In this document: positions 26,605 through 35,919 of the stretch, piece after piece
Position numbering within the stretch: the first letter of the stretch is position 1
Layout: each line of letters begins with the position of its first letter
Source of the DNA: an uncultured Opitutia bacterium
GTDB taxonomy: Bacteria > Verrucomicrobiota > Verrucomicrobiia > Opitutales > Coraliomargaritaceae
Direction of reading: 5' to 3'
Length of the DNA: 64,000 nucleotides
Assembly (NCBI GenBank): GCA_937136395.1
Contig: CAKZOI010000073.1
Location: forward strand, 62,001-126,000
Program-made: the position numbers and the translations under genes
Notes under the pieces: model-generated
Databases searched by the model: none
Told to the model about the DNA's origin: nothing
The model's input: only the letters and a program-made list of their open reading frames with translations

Positions 26605-28317
26605 TTAATTTCCTAAGGAACCGCTTTGAGAAAACAGTAACACAGTGTCACCCTCTTCCAAACCTGATAGGATTTCAACATGACTGTTGGACGCACGCCC
26701 CGTCTGAACTAAGCGTTCTTCAACAGCGAAGCCACTCTTCACCCGACAATACGATTCACCCTCATTATCATAGACTGCTTCGATCGGGACATAGAGCACA
26801 TCCTCCACACTATCGACCAAAATTTCTACTTCGACCGTCATCCCAGGCACGAGTCTAGGGTCTGAACTATCCGTGCTGATACTCGTGACATACACTCGTG
26901 GGCTTCGTGCATCCCAAGAAATCAAACGCTGAGACATTGTAGCAATACTCTGCACCTTCCCCTTCATCTCCAAATTGGGCAATGCGGCATTCTTCAGCAG
27001 AGCTGTCTGATTCGCACTGACTCGCGAGCGATAGATCTCAGGAATATCACAACGCACAAGAAACTGCGAAAGGTCCGGGATACGTGCAACGACTTCCTTT
27101 GGCTTCACATCCACACCGATCGCTAAGAGCTTCGGCTCACGACCTCTGCGAGGCTTCGCACCTAAGGTGACAATGCCACTAATAGGTGCCCTGAGAACCA
27201 ATCCTTCTAAATCTTCTTTAACTTCCGCTAAACGTTCATCTAGTCGCTCCATTTTCGTCGCATACTCTTCTTTAATACGTTCAAGGTCTTCGACGTATTT
27301 CTCCTTATGCTCTACAATGTTCTGTTGTGTATTACTCTTGTCTCGGAGTAATTTGCGGTAGCGACGTTCTGCCTGCACATGGTCACTCTCTGCTTTGAGT
27401 AAGTAGCGCTTTAAATTGAGCTCTGACATTTCCAAAGCGATCGTCAAGCGCCGCAAGGTTTGAGGATGATCATAGCGGCGAAACTGACGATCTGCCTTGC
27501 GAGCGGTCTCCCACGCGCCAAATGAATTATTCACCTTCTTCTGCGCGAGAGTCACTGCCCGCTCAGCTTTTTCGCGCGTCGAATCATCCTTCAACCGAGC
27601 CTCCGATAGCTCCTGCGTTGCTTTATCCAAATCGTCAACGGCATCATAATACTCCTGTTCTTTATCATCAATCTGAGTCTGCATTTGCTTACTTTTAGTT
27701 CGATACTCTAGATTCTGATATTTATTCAATGCCTCTTTTGCCGTTTCAAAAGAATTACTCGCCTGAGCAATTGTGCTCATCGATTTATCACGGTCCACCG
27801 ACTGGGTGCCGAGAAATAGAGAGATATTCAACTCCCGGTCGTCTAATGCCTCTTCCAAGTCACGCATCTTATTCTCAAAAACATCTTGGGTAAAAATCAA
27901 GTTCTCCTCGTGATCTGTCTGCGTGTCATAGATCTCTTCCTCTAGTCTAGTAATCTCTTCTAAGTAGGCTTCTTTCGCAAATGATACCACAGGATCCCCC
28001 GCCTCAACATGCGACTTGTCTTCGACAATTTGCTCAATTCGCAGCCCTTTTCTTGCAGCGCCCTCGAAGCTTAATTCATAATTTTCGATCGCATCCAATT
28101 CACCACGAGCGAGCACAGTGATATTAAAATCCCCGCGCTCGACCTTATGGTAGCGGTCCAACTCTGCAGACTCTTCGCCGCCTGTTCCGTTTGAACACTG
28201 AGACAGACCCAACACGAACAAGATGCCAAGCACTGCGCCTCCTAAAAACAGTATACGCTGCCTCGAAGATAAACCACTAAACCATGTTGCTAGGCGCTTA
28301 ATCATCGCTCGCATCAA
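26605..28317 (-). CDS. HlyD/MacA-like periplasmic adaptor with long coiled coil
   Basis: About 570 residues, starting at 28317 or at the in-frame ATG at 28305. One membrane span lies near the N-terminus ([20 protein letters not shown]). A split lipoyl/barrel-sandwich domain is interrupted by a very long, charged helical segment (residues about 110-370, many Glu, Lys and Arg heptads) predicted to form a coiled coil. A beta-barrel and membrane-proximal domain follow ([23 protein letters not shown]). The hairpin is much longer than in MacA. It overlaps the end of the secretin gene by about 8-20 bp, implying translational coupling. Confidence 0.88.
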   Translation of the reverse strand: MMRAMIKRLATWFSGLSSRQRILFLGGAVLGILFVLGLSQCSNGTGGEESAELDRYHKVERGDFNITVLARGELDAIENYELSFEGAARKGLRIEQIVEDKSHVEAGDPVVSFAKEAYLEEITRLEEEIYDTQTDHEENLIFTQDVFENKMRDLEEALDDRELNISLFLGTQSVDRDKSMSTIAQASNSFETAKEALNKYQNLEYRTKSKQMQTQIDDKEQEYYDAVDDLDKATQELSEARLKDDSTREKAERAVTLAQKKVNNSFGAWETARKADRQFRRYDHPQTLRRLTIALEMSELNLKRYLLKAESDHVQAERRYRKLLRDKSNTQQNIVEHKEKYVEDLERIKEEYATKMERLDERLAEVKEDLEGLVLRAPISGIVTLGAKPRRGREPKLLAIGVDVKPKEVVARIPDLSQFLVRCDIPEIYRSRVSANQTALLKNAALPNLEMKGKVQSIATMSQRLISWDARSPRVYVTSISTDSSDPRLVPGMTVEVEILVDSVEDVLYVPIEAVYDNEGESYCRVKSGFAVEERLVQTGRASNSHVEILSGLEEGDTVLLFSQSGSLGN

Positions 28318-29611
28318 AGAAGATCTTCACATCCTCAACCAAGGTTGACTCTTCGGCCGCTGCAGAATGCTGCGCTTCAATATCTTCAATAACAGCATCG
28401 ATCTTCGGATCGATTTGATCGGGTTGTATGATCGTTTCGTCTCCAAATTTAAGAATTTTGATATTCAGGAATATGATTAACTGCGTCTGCTCACTTTGTC
28501 GACGATCGGATTTAAAGAGCGTGCCCAACAACGGCACTTTCGAGAAAACTGGCGTGCGGCGCTTAGTATCACGATCGGTGCTTTGCAAGAGTCCAGCCAT
28601 AGAGATTAACTGGCCATCACGCACTTCCAATTCAGTGCGTGCCTGACGCACCGCAATAATAGGATTACTGACCTCACCTGCGACACTGAAGCCAATAACT
28701 GTCGACACTTCGGGGTTCACCTCGAGACGTATCCGATCACCAGCAATCATCGTCGGCTTCACATTGAGCTTAATACCCACACTCTTAAATTCTGTCGATG
28801 TCGTCACACCCCCACTTGAAGTCGTTTGCGAGAGAATCGGCACTTCACGACCAGTGACAATGCTTCCTTCTTTACCGCGCTGGATGATTAAATTCGGCGC
28901 GGAGAGAATCTTAGCCTTACCATTGGTTTCCAAATAGCGGATAAATAAATTTAACGACTCGGAACCCTGATCCCAAATCTGCGAATTCACGATACCACCT
29001 TGTCCAGTATTGGGTGCGGCACCTGCCACCCCAAGTTTAGTGCCCACTTCATCCACTAGAGCGAGCTCTCCAGTTAATAAATCCGTACCGATATTCTCAT
29101 AAAACAAGTCGACCTCTTTCTCTAAATCAGAATCAACATTGAGCTCTACGATACGAGCTTCGACCAATATCTGCGGCACTGGTTTGTCTAAGCGCGTGAT
29201 AATGCCTTTCAATGCTGCAAGGTTTTCAGGCGTATCGGACATCACTAATTGATCGGATTCGGCACTTTCAGCAACCATACCGTCCGAACTGATAAATTCT
29301 TCGAGAACACGGCGTAAGTTTGACGCCTGTATATATTGGCAGTCGTAGATATATACTTCCTTCACGTCGGCCTCACCGGTTCCAGCAACGTGCTCTTTAA
29401 ATCGGTCTAAGCGCTGACCATGATCATCCTGTAGCGCCTCGTCTAAAGATCCGAGTATCAACTCTTCGTTATCTTCAACGGAAACCACCTCCTGCGCGTC
29501 GACTGTAACAGCTAACGATAGCCCAGCGAACACGCTCAACAAGACGAGGAGACGCCTGAATAGTGACCTTAAATATTTGCAAAATCGTAGAAATGAAAAG
29601 GTATACAACAT
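28298..29611 (-). CDS. Secretin (GspD/PilQ-like outer-membrane channel)
   Basis: A 437-residue protein with a signal peptide ([20 protein letters not shown], cleaved near residue 39). One N1-type ring domain follows ([20 protein letters not shown] ... VLVEARI-like [12 protein letters not shown]), then a C-terminal secretin domain ending in the family signature [20 protein letters not shown]. After this there is only an acidic tail and no obvious pilotin-binding domain. There are no type II or IV pilus genes nearby. It is the first gene of an operon with an adaptor and a MacB-like ABC pump, where TolC would be expected. Function as the pump's outer-membrane exit is inferred. Confidence 0.9.
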   Translation of the reverse strand: MLYTFSFLRFCKYLRSLFRRLLVLLSVFAGLSLAVTVDAQEVVSVEDNEELILGSLDEALQDDHGQRLDRFKEHVAGTGEADVKEVYIYDCQYIQASNLRRVLEEFISSDGMVAESAESDQLVMSDTPENLAALKGIITRLDKPVPQILVEARIVELNVDSDLEKEVDLFYENIGTDLLTGELALVDEVGTKLGVAGAAPNTGQGGIVNSQIWDQGSESLNLFIRYLETNGKAKILSAPNLIIQRGKEGSIVTGREVPILSQTTSSGGVTTSTEFKSVGIKLNVKPTMIAGDRIRLEVNPEVSTVIGFSVAGEVSNPIIAVRQARTELEVRDGQLISMAGLLQSTDRDTKRRTPVFSKVPLLGTLFKSDRRQSEQTQLIIFLNIKILKFGDETIIQPDQIDPKIDAVIEDIEAQHSAAAEESTLVEDVKIFFDASDD

Positions 29612-29849
29612 AGACGAATAGGTTAGGAAAGTTCTTCCGTGGAAGCAGATAATCAGGAATTTTAGGGCAGGAACTATATAGAATACATAAGCTCGTCCAC
29701 TTCGGACGAGGTAAGTTCCAAAAAAGAAACAATCTTAGTGAGCCTTCGACACAATCACAAAAGAAAACAAGATCGAAACCAACAGCAATCGAACGACCAC
29801 GAGGACGAGTCAAACACCGAGACTTTACCGCATCCCTTCACGGTAACAA

Positions 29850-30422
29850 TCATGCACAAGCCGCAGCTATGGTCGACTTTACCATCGATTTCACAAGATC
29901 TATAACTTCAGGGCCTCGCCCAAGTTGGGCAACGACGATACTACCCTCTAGTAACAATTGCAGTTGATCTGCCAACACTTCCGGATCGCGCGCACCTCGC
30001 TCAACTGCGAGCTCTACAAAAAAACCTCGCATCGCTTGCTTCGCATGGACCGCAAGCGTGACCAAGTTAGGCGAACAGGCACCAAACTCATTCAAAGTCT
30101 TTACAAAAATACAGCCTGAGAAATTCGAGCGCGCAAACCACTCCCGGTAAAGCTCTACACAGGCCATCAAACGCGCATCTCCAACCGGATGTATCGCCAA
30201 TATCTTGGCGCGAGAGCGTGCCATCATGCCCTCTTGGTGCCGTTTTAACACTGCCTCGATTAAGCCCTCCTTCGAGACAAAATACTTATAGAGTGTCCGC
30301 TTTGTCACACCCGACTCTGCCGCGATTTGATCCACGCCGGTCGCATGAAAGCCCTGTTTTTCGAATAAAAGATTCGCGGTCACTAGAATCGCGTCATGTT
30401 TTTCATTTTTCTTCATATTCAT
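29850..30422 (-). CDS. TetR-family repressor
   Basis: A 190-residue TetR-type regulator, start at 30422 or the in-frame ATG at 30416. The N-terminal HTH is GFHATGVDQIAAESGVTKRT followed by LYKYFVSKEGLIEAVLKRH (about residues 24-62). The C-terminal ligand domain has PHR-like helices (SNFSGCIFVKTLNEFG). It is divergent from a YHS-protein/thioredoxin pair across 162 bp that contain two palindromes, which fits a local repressor. The ligand is unknown; a quinone, electrophile or metal signal is possible given the targets. Confidence 0.88.
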   Translation of the reverse strand: MNMKKNEKHDAILVTANLLFEKQGFHATGVDQIAAESGVTKRTLYKYFVSKEGLIEAVLKRHQEGMMARSRAKILAIHPVGDARLMACVELYREWFARSNFSGCIFVKTLNEFGACSPNLVTLAVHAKQAMRGFFVELAVERGARDPEVLADQLQLLLEGSIVVAQLGRGPEVIDLVKSMVKSTIAAACA

Positions 30423-30492
30423 AAACCTCTCAATAACAGTTAATTACATCAAAAACATCACACTGCTTAAAAATTATTGATTCAATTTTAAA

Positions 30493-30535
30493 TAAACAGA
30501 TCTGTTTACTTTATAATGTATACAAATCAGTATAC
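30493..30535. promoter_or_regulatory. Two palindromic candidate operators overlapping a -10 element
   Basis: A perfect 16-bp palindrome, TAAACAGATCTGTTTA, lies at 30493-30508. A second dyad, GTATAC-N6-GTATAC, lies at 30518-30535. Between them is TATAAT at 30512-30517, pointing toward the YHS gene. The arrangement is typical of TetR autoregulation with control of the divergent gene. No good -35 was found at 17 bp. Confidence 0.65.
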
Positions 30536-30584
30536 TGCTAATTTGTAGATCAACACAATACATAAAACACAAAAGAAACGACTT

Positions 30585-31022
30585 ATGAAAACATTCAAAA
30601 ACATCCTCCGTATCACTACACTCCTCATCGCATCGGTAGCCGCAAGTTTTGCAGCCGACGCCAGCGCCTATGACCTGCCAGCAGTTGGCGGCTACGATCT
30701 AGTCAGCTATCATCAGGACGGCGGACCGATACGAGGCTCGGGCTTCCAAAAAGCGGAACATGCAGGCATCACCTACCTGTTTGCCAATGAAGCAAACAAA
30801 GCCGCCTTCGAGGCTAACCCCACGAAATACCTCCCGGAGTTTAACGGCTACTGCGCCTACGGAGTCGCTCTTGGACAAAAATTCAACACCGACCCGACCG
30901 TTTACGAGTTAGTCGATGGCAAGCTCTACCTCAATTTGAATGGTGAAATCCAACAAAAATGGTCCGAAGACAAGGCGGGTAACATCAAAAAAGCCCATAC
31001 CAACTGGAAGCGCCTTAAATAG
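30585..31022 (+). CDS. Secreted YHS-domain protein
   Basis: A 145-residue protein with a signal peptide (ILRITTLLIASVAASFAADA, cleavage near residue 23). A YHS-type domain follows (AVGGYDLVSYHQDGGPIRGS and YLFANEANKAAFEANPTKYL, then FNGYCAYGVALGQ). YHS domains are implicated in metal or redox chemistry. Thioredoxin follows 23 bp after its stop and a TetR repressor is divergent, which suggests an inducible periplasmic stress or redox function. The exact role is unknown. Confidence 0.88.
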   Translation: MKTFKNILRITTLLIASVAASFAADASAYDLPAVGGYDLVSYHQDGGPIRGSGFQKAEHAGITYLFANEANKAAFEANPTKYLPEFNGYCAYGVALGQKFNTDPTVYELVDGKLYLNLNGEIQQKWSEDKAGNIKKAHTNWKRLK

Positions 31023-31045
31023 AGAACCCAATAACACAAAAAAGT

Positions 31046-31378
31046 ATGCAAAACATAGAAAACCGAACAGCGTTTGAAACGCTAATTCAACAAAACCAGG
31101 ACACGGTCATCGCCGTCGATTTCTGGGCACCATGGTGCGGCCCCTGCCAAGCCTTCGGCCCGATCCTCGAGGAAGCGGCTAGCACCGTAGGGCCCGCAGC
31201 TGAGATTGTGAAGGTGAACGTCGACACATTACCGGAAATTGCCAAGCACTACCAAATCACATCGATTCCAACAGTGCTCTATTTCCAAAACGGAAATGTA
31301 GCGCACCGCGCCACAGGCATCGAACCTGCAGCGACAATCGTTGCACGCATCAACGAGCTGTCACTTCAGCAAGTGTAG
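31046..31378 (+). CDS. Thioredoxin
   Basis: A 110-residue classical thioredoxin with active site FWAPWCGPCQAF (residues about 26-37), the cis-proline loop SIPTVLYFQNG and no signal peptide, so it is cytoplasmic. It reduces protein disulfides. It is cotranscribed with the YHS-domain gene and followed by an intrinsic terminator, so TetR probably controls both. A general housekeeping trxA elsewhere in the genome cannot be excluded, so no symbol is given. Confidence 0.93.
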   Translation: MQNIENRTAFETLIQQNQDTVIAVDFWAPWCGPCQAFGPILEEAASTVGPAAEIVKVNVDTLPEIAKHYQITSIPTVLYFQNGNVAHRATGIEPAATIVARINELSLQQV

Positions 31379-31400
31379 TGCTCGCGACCCTCAAACGAAT

Positions 31401-31428
31401 GCCCGCCTAGTAATAGGCGGGCTTTTTT
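31401..31428 (+). terminator. Intrinsic terminator after thioredoxin
   Basis: Perfect stem GCCCGCCTA / TAGGCGGGC with loop GTAA, followed by TTTTTT. It lies 22 bp after the stop codon. Confidence 0.95.
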
Positions 31429-31531
31429 CATAGCAGGTGGCTATACCATTTTGAGACGATTCTAGATGGACATAATAAAACCGAGTTCGCTAAGGCTTCA
31501 CTTGGAGACTATCTCACAAACTGACCAAAAC

Positions 31532-31585
31532 GTTACCGTTTCGGCTACAAAAGCTGAATGCTGTTACCGTTTCGGCTACAAAAGC
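31532..31585. repeat. Two perfect 23-bp direct repeats
   Basis: The sequence starting GTTACCGTTTCGG and ending CTACAAAAGC occurs at 31532-31554 and again at 31563-31585 (period 31). Its reverse complement carries TGTAGCCGAAACGGTAAC, a 17/18 match to the palindromic element at 14885. An extra partial inverted copy (CTAGCCGAAATAG) follows. Confidence 0.85.
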
Positions 31586-31639
31586 ACTAGCCGAAATAGT
31601 AATATTTTGGAACGTTAGCACTAGCCATCGCAAACAACC

Positions 31640-32632
31640 TTACAGCTCGCAAGCTGCATCAATCGCTTCAAGCTCTGCATCGCTAAATGCTGCCGCGTCG
31701 AGGCATGCCAAGATGTCGAGGATCTGCTCGCGGCGACTCGCACCGATCAGGGCAGAGGTCACCGTCTTACGACGAAGCACCCAAGAAATAGCCATCTGCG
31801 CGAGGCTTTGACCGCGTTCTAGAGCAATCAGATTGAGCGCACGAATCTTTGGTAAATGTTCCCTGACACTGGCTTCTTGTAAAAATGGGCTATTTGAATT
31901 CGCGGCACGCGAATCCGTCGGAATCGTTTTGAGATATTTATTCGTCAGCATCCCCTGCTCCAGTGGCGAAAACACTATCGAACCGACGCCTGTTTCTTCT
32001 ATGGCATCCAATAAACCATCTTCGATCCAGCGATCAAACAGACTATAGCGAGCTTGATGGATCAGACATGGCGTGCCGAGATCCTGTAAAATACGCACGG
32101 CCTCACGGTATTCGGTCGGACGATAATTCGAAAGCCCGACATACAGCGCCTTCCCCGAACGCACTGCAGTGTTCAACGCCCCCATCGTTTCTTCAAGTGG
32201 CGTGTCTGGATCTGGTCGGTGGCTGTAAAAAATATCCACATAGTCTAAGCCCATACGCTTAAGGCTTTGGTCTAAGCTAGAGAGCATATGCTTGCGAGAT
32301 CCCCATTCACCATAGGGCCCATTCCACATGTGATAACCCGCTTTTGTCGAAATGATCCATTCGTCACGATAGGGCAGGAAATCTTGCGCGAAAAGCGCGC
32401 CGAACCTGCGCTCAGCGGATCCAGGAGGCGGGCCATAATTGTTCGCTAAATCAAAGTGGGTAATGCCATTATCAAACGCACAACGCAGCATTGCACGACT
32501 GTTTTCAATCGCATCGACCTCTCCAAAATTATGCCATAGCCCTAATGAAATAGGCGGCAACTGCAAACCACTGCGTCCACAGCGGTTATAGCTTAACTTT
32601 GAGTAACGATCAGCAGCAGCTTGGTAGGTCAT
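31640..32632 (-). CDS. Aldo/keto reductase (YghZ/MgrA-like)
   Basis: A 330-residue (beta/alpha)8 NADPH-dependent reductase. It has the catalytic Asp/Tyr/Lys/His tetrad regions: [11 protein letters not shown] with the Tyr, [11 protein letters not shown] with the Lys and DIFYSHRPD with the His. The C-terminal [15 protein letters not shown] binds the cofactor phosphate. The opening ([20 protein letters not shown]) is that of the YghZ group, which reduces L-glyceraldehyde-3-phosphate and methylglyoxal. The physiological substrate here is unknown. Confidence 0.9.
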   Translation of the reverse strand: MTYQAAADRYSKLSYNRCGRSGLQLPPISLGLWHNFGEVDAIENSRAMLRCAFDNGITHFDLANNYGPPPGSAERRFGALFAQDFLPYRDEWIISTKAGYHMWNGPYGEWGSRKHMLSSLDQSLKRMGLDYVDIFYSHRPDPDTPLEETMGALNTAVRSGKALYVGLSNYRPTEYREAVRILQDLGTPCLIHQARYSLFDRWIEDGLLDAIEETGVGSIVFSPLEQGMLTNKYLKTIPTDSRAANSNSPFLQEASVREHLPKIRALNLIALERGQSLAQMAISWVLRRKTVTSALIGASRREQILDILACLDAAAFSDAELEAIDAACEL

Positions 32633-32741
32633 TTATATACATGCTGAGAACACACGATTTACGACGCAAGCTCTCGCACATAGAAACACGGCTTTAAAAA
32701 AATACGTGCAAGATGATAAATTTCCCACATACTGCTTAACA

Positions 32742-33203
32742 ATGACAGCTGAAGTGATGCGCAATCCTGGGGCCTTTGAACCCGTCATACAGTTTTCGAT
32801 CCATGCCGATAACAAGGTTGGGCGACTCAATGAAATTGTCGGACTTCTCGCGGTCCATGAGGTCCATATCATGGCGCTTTCCATTTTGGATACGACCGAC
32901 AGCTCAATCATTCGCCTCATCGTGGACTATCCTAGGGAAGCACAAAAACTGCTCATCGAACACCAGTTTTCGTATGTGCAAAGCGAGTTAATCGCCGTGG
33001 AACTGAACGATGAATCCGAAGTTCGCATTGTCACCTCAGCGCTGGTGCAAGCGGAAATCAATATTCACTACATCTATCCGTTCTTGGTGCGTCCAAACAA
33101 TCGCTACGCGCTTGCGATTAGTCTGGAAGACAACGACCTCGCTGCTGACACAATCAAAAGGCACAAACTGAGAATCATCGGGCAAGACGACATCGCTCGG
33201 TAA
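32742..33203 (+). CDS. ACT-domain protein (tandem ACT)
   Basis: About 153 residues from ATG 32742; an in-frame GTG at 32706 and an ATG at 32757 are alternatives and no clear ribosome site decides. Two ACT-like repeats are visible: [20 protein letters not shown] with [17 protein letters not shown], and a second around [20 protein letters not shown]. There is no catalytic domain. ACT pairs usually bind amino acids and regulate partner enzymes. It is divergent from the aldo/keto reductase and upstream of a TetR gene. The partner is unknown. Confidence 0.78.
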   Translation: MTAEVMRNPGAFEPVIQFSIHADNKVGRLNEIVGLLAVHEVHIMALSILDTTDSSIIRLIVDYPREAQKLLIEHQFSYVQSELIAVELNDESEVRIVTSALVQAEINIHYIYPFLVRPNNRYALAISLEDNDLAADTIKRHKLRIIGQDDIAR

Positions 33204-33295
33204 TTGAGCACCGCTATACGACGGAAGCGTTACATTTTTGGCTAATTTCGTAGAAAGTCTTGCAGCAGGTATGTAACTTGCAGTAGATTTTCGCC

Positions 33296-33865
33296 ATGCC
33301 CCTAAAACGCTCACGACCGAATACGGAAACTAAATTCAAGGACGCCGTCCTCGAATTAGTTGCAGAGTCAGGTTGTGAAGCTCTGGGCGTTAATGCAGTC
33401 GCACACAAAGCAGGTGCGGACAAAGTGCTCATCTATCGCTATTTTGGTGATCTCAACGGTCTGCTCATGAACGTCGCGGATCAACAGGTTTGGCTTCCCA
33501 CGATTGATGAACTCGCCGATACGATACTCTCGACCTACAAGGATGTCGCCTTATGCTTACGCCAACTCTTTGAGCGCATCGTGCAACATATACGTTCTAA
33601 AAGCGCCACACATCAAATTATGCGCTGGCGAAAAGCCGCACCCAACCCATTGACAAATCACTTTTCACAAGCATGGCATACACTCTGGAACGAACTGCCT
33701 GCACGTATCACCTCAGACCTCGATGAAGCGTCGCAGACCGCATGGAGACATGCCTGCGCACTGATAGCGTTGCTCATCGAAGCCGAACTCAACGAAGATC
33801 CAGTCGACCTAAACTGCATACAGGTGCTTGCGAGTGATTTGCCAGCACTGAAGGTTGACGCCTAA
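33296..33865 (+). CDS. TetR-family transcriptional regulator
   Basis: A 189-residue TetR-like regulator with the HTH at about residues 20-60 (CEALGVNAVAHKAGADKVLI followed by YRYFGDLNGLL). The effector domain is poorly conserved. It lies 45 bp upstream of thyA on the same strand and could be cotranscribed with it, but thyA control by TetR is not established. No palindromic operator was identified in the 92-bp upstream spacer. Confidence 0.82.
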   Translation: MPLKRSRPNTETKFKDAVLELVAESGCEALGVNAVAHKAGADKVLIYRYFGDLNGLLMNVADQQVWLPTIDELADTILSTYKDVALCLRQLFERIVQHIRSKSATHQIMRWRKAAPNPLTNHFSQAWHTLWNELPARITSDLDEASQTAWRHACALIALLIEAELNEDPVDLNCIQVLASDLPALKVDA

Positions 33866-33910
33866 GCAATCAGGCTCAATGAATAGGTAGATCGTTTACA
33901 CACACTTTCT

Positions 33911-34705
33911 ATGAAAAACTATTTGGATCTTCTACGCACCGTGCTCGAAACGGGCACTTTTCGCGACGACCGCACGGGCACCGGCACCTACTCCCTATTC
34001 GGCGCTCAAGCTCGATTCTCCCTAGACCCCGACTTCCCTCTACTCACCAGTAAAAAGCTACACCTACGATCAATCATCCACGAACTCCTTTGGTTCATCC
34101 AAGGCAATACAAACATCCAATACCTGAAAGAAAACAAGGTTCGCATCTGGGACGAGTGGGCGGATGAGAACGGCGATCTCGGACGCGTCTACGGGGCACA
34201 ATGGCGCGACTGGGCAGCTCCAGATGGCGAGCGTGTCGATCAACTCTCCGAAGTCATCGATTCACTTCAAAACAACCCAGACAGCCGCCGTCACATCGTT
34301 TGCGCCTGGAACCCTGGCGAAGTCAAACACATGGCGCTCCCCCCCTGCCATGCGCTCTTCCAGTTTTACGTCGCCAACGGCGAACTCAGTTGCCAACTCT
34401 ACCAACGTAGCGCCGACATTTTCCTCGGCGTGCCATTCAACATCGCTTCCTACGCCTTGCTCACACAAATGATCGCACAAGTCTGCGGTCTCAAAGCAAA
34501 AGAATTTGTGCATACCTTCGGTGACCTCCACCTCTATGCCAACCACGTGGAACAAGCTAAAGAGCAACTCAGCCGCGAACCGCGACCGCTCCCTCAGATG
34601 AAGCTCAACCCTGATGTCAAAACTATTGACGGCTTTACCTATGAAGACTTTGAGCTCGTCAACTACGACCCACATCCAGCGATCAAAGCACCCATCGCGG
34701 TCTAG
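33911..34705 (+). CDS. thyA: Thymidylate synthase
   Basis: Makes dTMP from dUMP with methylenetetrahydrofolate. It is 264 residues, the same length as the E. coli enzyme. Visible motifs are the [18 protein letters not shown]-terminal loop, the catalytic cysteine in [12 protein letters not shown] (about residue 146), [18 protein letters not shown] and the C-terminal [13 protein letters not shown]. The dihydrofolate formed is recycled by the dfrA product encoded next, after a spacer filled with heptad repeats. Confidence 0.97.
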   Translation: MKNYLDLLRTVLETGTFRDDRTGTGTYSLFGAQARFSLDPDFPLLTSKKLHLRSIIHELLWFIQGNTNIQYLKENKVRIWDEWADENGDLGRVYGAQWRDWAAPDGERVDQLSEVIDSLQNNPDSRRHIVCAWNPGEVKHMALPPCHALFQFYVANGELSCQLYQRSADIFLGVPFNIASYALLTQMIAQVCGLKAKEFVHTFGDLHLYANHVEQAKEQLSREPRPLPQMKLNPDVKTIDGFTYEDFELVNYDPHPAIKAPIAV

Positions 34706-34761
34706 CGACCGAGTGAAGGTGAGAGTGAAAGTAAAGGGAGCGCCCGGCTCCGCGATTTAAT

Positions 34762-34852
<91 letters not shown>

Positions 34853-34855
34853 CAA

Positions 34856-35317
34856 ATGAAAACCTACAAAGCAATTGCCGCCATGGCGGAGAACCGAGTC
34901 ATCGGTAATGCAGGAGACATCCCTTGGCATCTGCCTAATGACTTTAAATGGTTTAAAAAGACCACCATGGGCGATATTTTGATCATGGGGCGCAAGACCT
35001 ACGAATCCATCGGCCGCCCACTGCCCGGCCGCGACACTTATGTGCTCAGTCGTCAACCACGCGAAATCAAAGGCGTGCATAGTTTCACTAACCTAGAGAT
35101 GCTCGACCATCTCGACACCGACAAAACTATCTGGATCGCGGGCGGCGGCGAAATTTATCGTCAAATGCTTCACCGTTGTGAGTCGCTCTATCTGACACGC
35201 GTGCACCGCACAGTGCCAGGCGATGCCCACTTCCCACAGTTTGAAGATCAATTCACACTCAAGGAAATCGTTCTGAAGAACCACGAGTTCACCATCGAAC
35301 ACTGGGTGCGCAGTTAA
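34856..35317 (+). CDS. folA: Dihydrofolate reductase
   Basis: A 153-residue chromosomal-type DHFR, also called dfrA. It has [20 protein letters not shown] with the conserved Trp at about residue 23, [20 protein letters not shown] with the NADPH-binding GRKTYESIG, and the C-terminal [13 protein letters not shown]. It regenerates tetrahydrofolate for thyA upstream. No Shine-Dalgarno sequence is visible because the heptad array reaches to 3 bp before the ATG. Confidence 0.95.
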   Translation: MKTYKAIAAMAENRVIGNAGDIPWHLPNDFKWFKKTTMGDILIMGRKTYESIGRPLPGRDTYVLSRQPREIKGVHSFTNLEMLDHLDTDKTIWIAGGGEIYRQMLHRCESLYLTRVHRTVPGDAHFPQFEDQFTLKEIVLKNHEFTIEHWVRS

Positions 35318-35354
35318 ACATCTCGCCAAGCGAGAATCTACAAGTCCACTGCCC

Positions 35355-35681
35355 TTACTCGGCTTTCGAAGGCAAGGCTGCCGAATACAGCAAAAATAGC
35401 ACATTCACCACTGGCACAAACATCCAAAGTGTCAGATAGGCTGGCTTCCCCATGTCGCGCAGACGCTTCAACAATTGCATCAAACCGATAAAACTGGCCA
35501 GCAAAGCAGATACAATCGTGAAAAACACTGCAAGTGTGCCAAATGTGCCGTGGTGCCAGTGCGCGAAAAAGTGCGATGCCACTTCCCACACACCGAAAAC
35601 AATCGCTGCGAGAATAACGAGTCGTAGGATGAATGCGAAACGGCCAATACGGCCTTCAGAGCTAAAGAATGATTCAATCAT
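35355..35681 (-). CDS. DUF805 membrane protein
   Basis: Start at 35681 (MIESFFSSEGRIGRFAFILR) gives 108 residues. The frame stays open for 61 more codons upstream, but those residues look non-conserved. Several membrane helices are present (FILRLVILAAIVFGVW, FFTIVSALLASFIGLMQLL, and YLTLWMFVPVVNVLFLLY), with the DUF805 signature LMQLLKRLRDMGKPAY. The function of the family is unknown. It is convergent with dfrA. Confidence 0.85.
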   Translation of the reverse strand: MIESFFSSEGRIGRFAFILRLVILAAIVFGVWEVASHFFAHWHHGTFGTLAVFFTIVSALLASFIGLMQLLKRLRDMGKPAYLTLWMFVPVVNVLFLLYSAALPSKAE

Positions 35682-35874
35682 GGTAGGTAAAAAAAGGTTA
35701 GTGCGACCGATGTTTACAAAAGCACGCACAAGCGCAATAAAAACCGACCAGCTTTCCTGAGAGTAAATACGCTTCCGATTGAAGCCGATGCTCACAGATA
35801 AATTCCGACAATTTGTTTTGCCGCCCATCAAATCAAACCTCTCAATTCCATACTTGAATTCCACTTCTCAACAT

Positions 35875-35916
35875 CTGACTCCTGTCTCCTGAGTTCTGAC
35901 TCTCGTCTCCTTCCTC
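35875..35916 (+). repeat. Six 7-bp units immediately before mutL
   Basis: The units are CTGACTC, CTGTCTC, CTGAGTT, CTGACTC, TCGTCTC, CTTCCTC. The array is pyrimidine-rich and ends 3 bp before the mutL ATG at 35920. No inverted partner was found close by. Confidence 0.85.
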
Positions 35917-35919
35917 AAA

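Noticed and set aside
29475-29813. 112-codon minus-strand frame upstream of the secretin gene
   Set aside because: Overlaps the 5' end of the secretin in another frame with no recognisable product.
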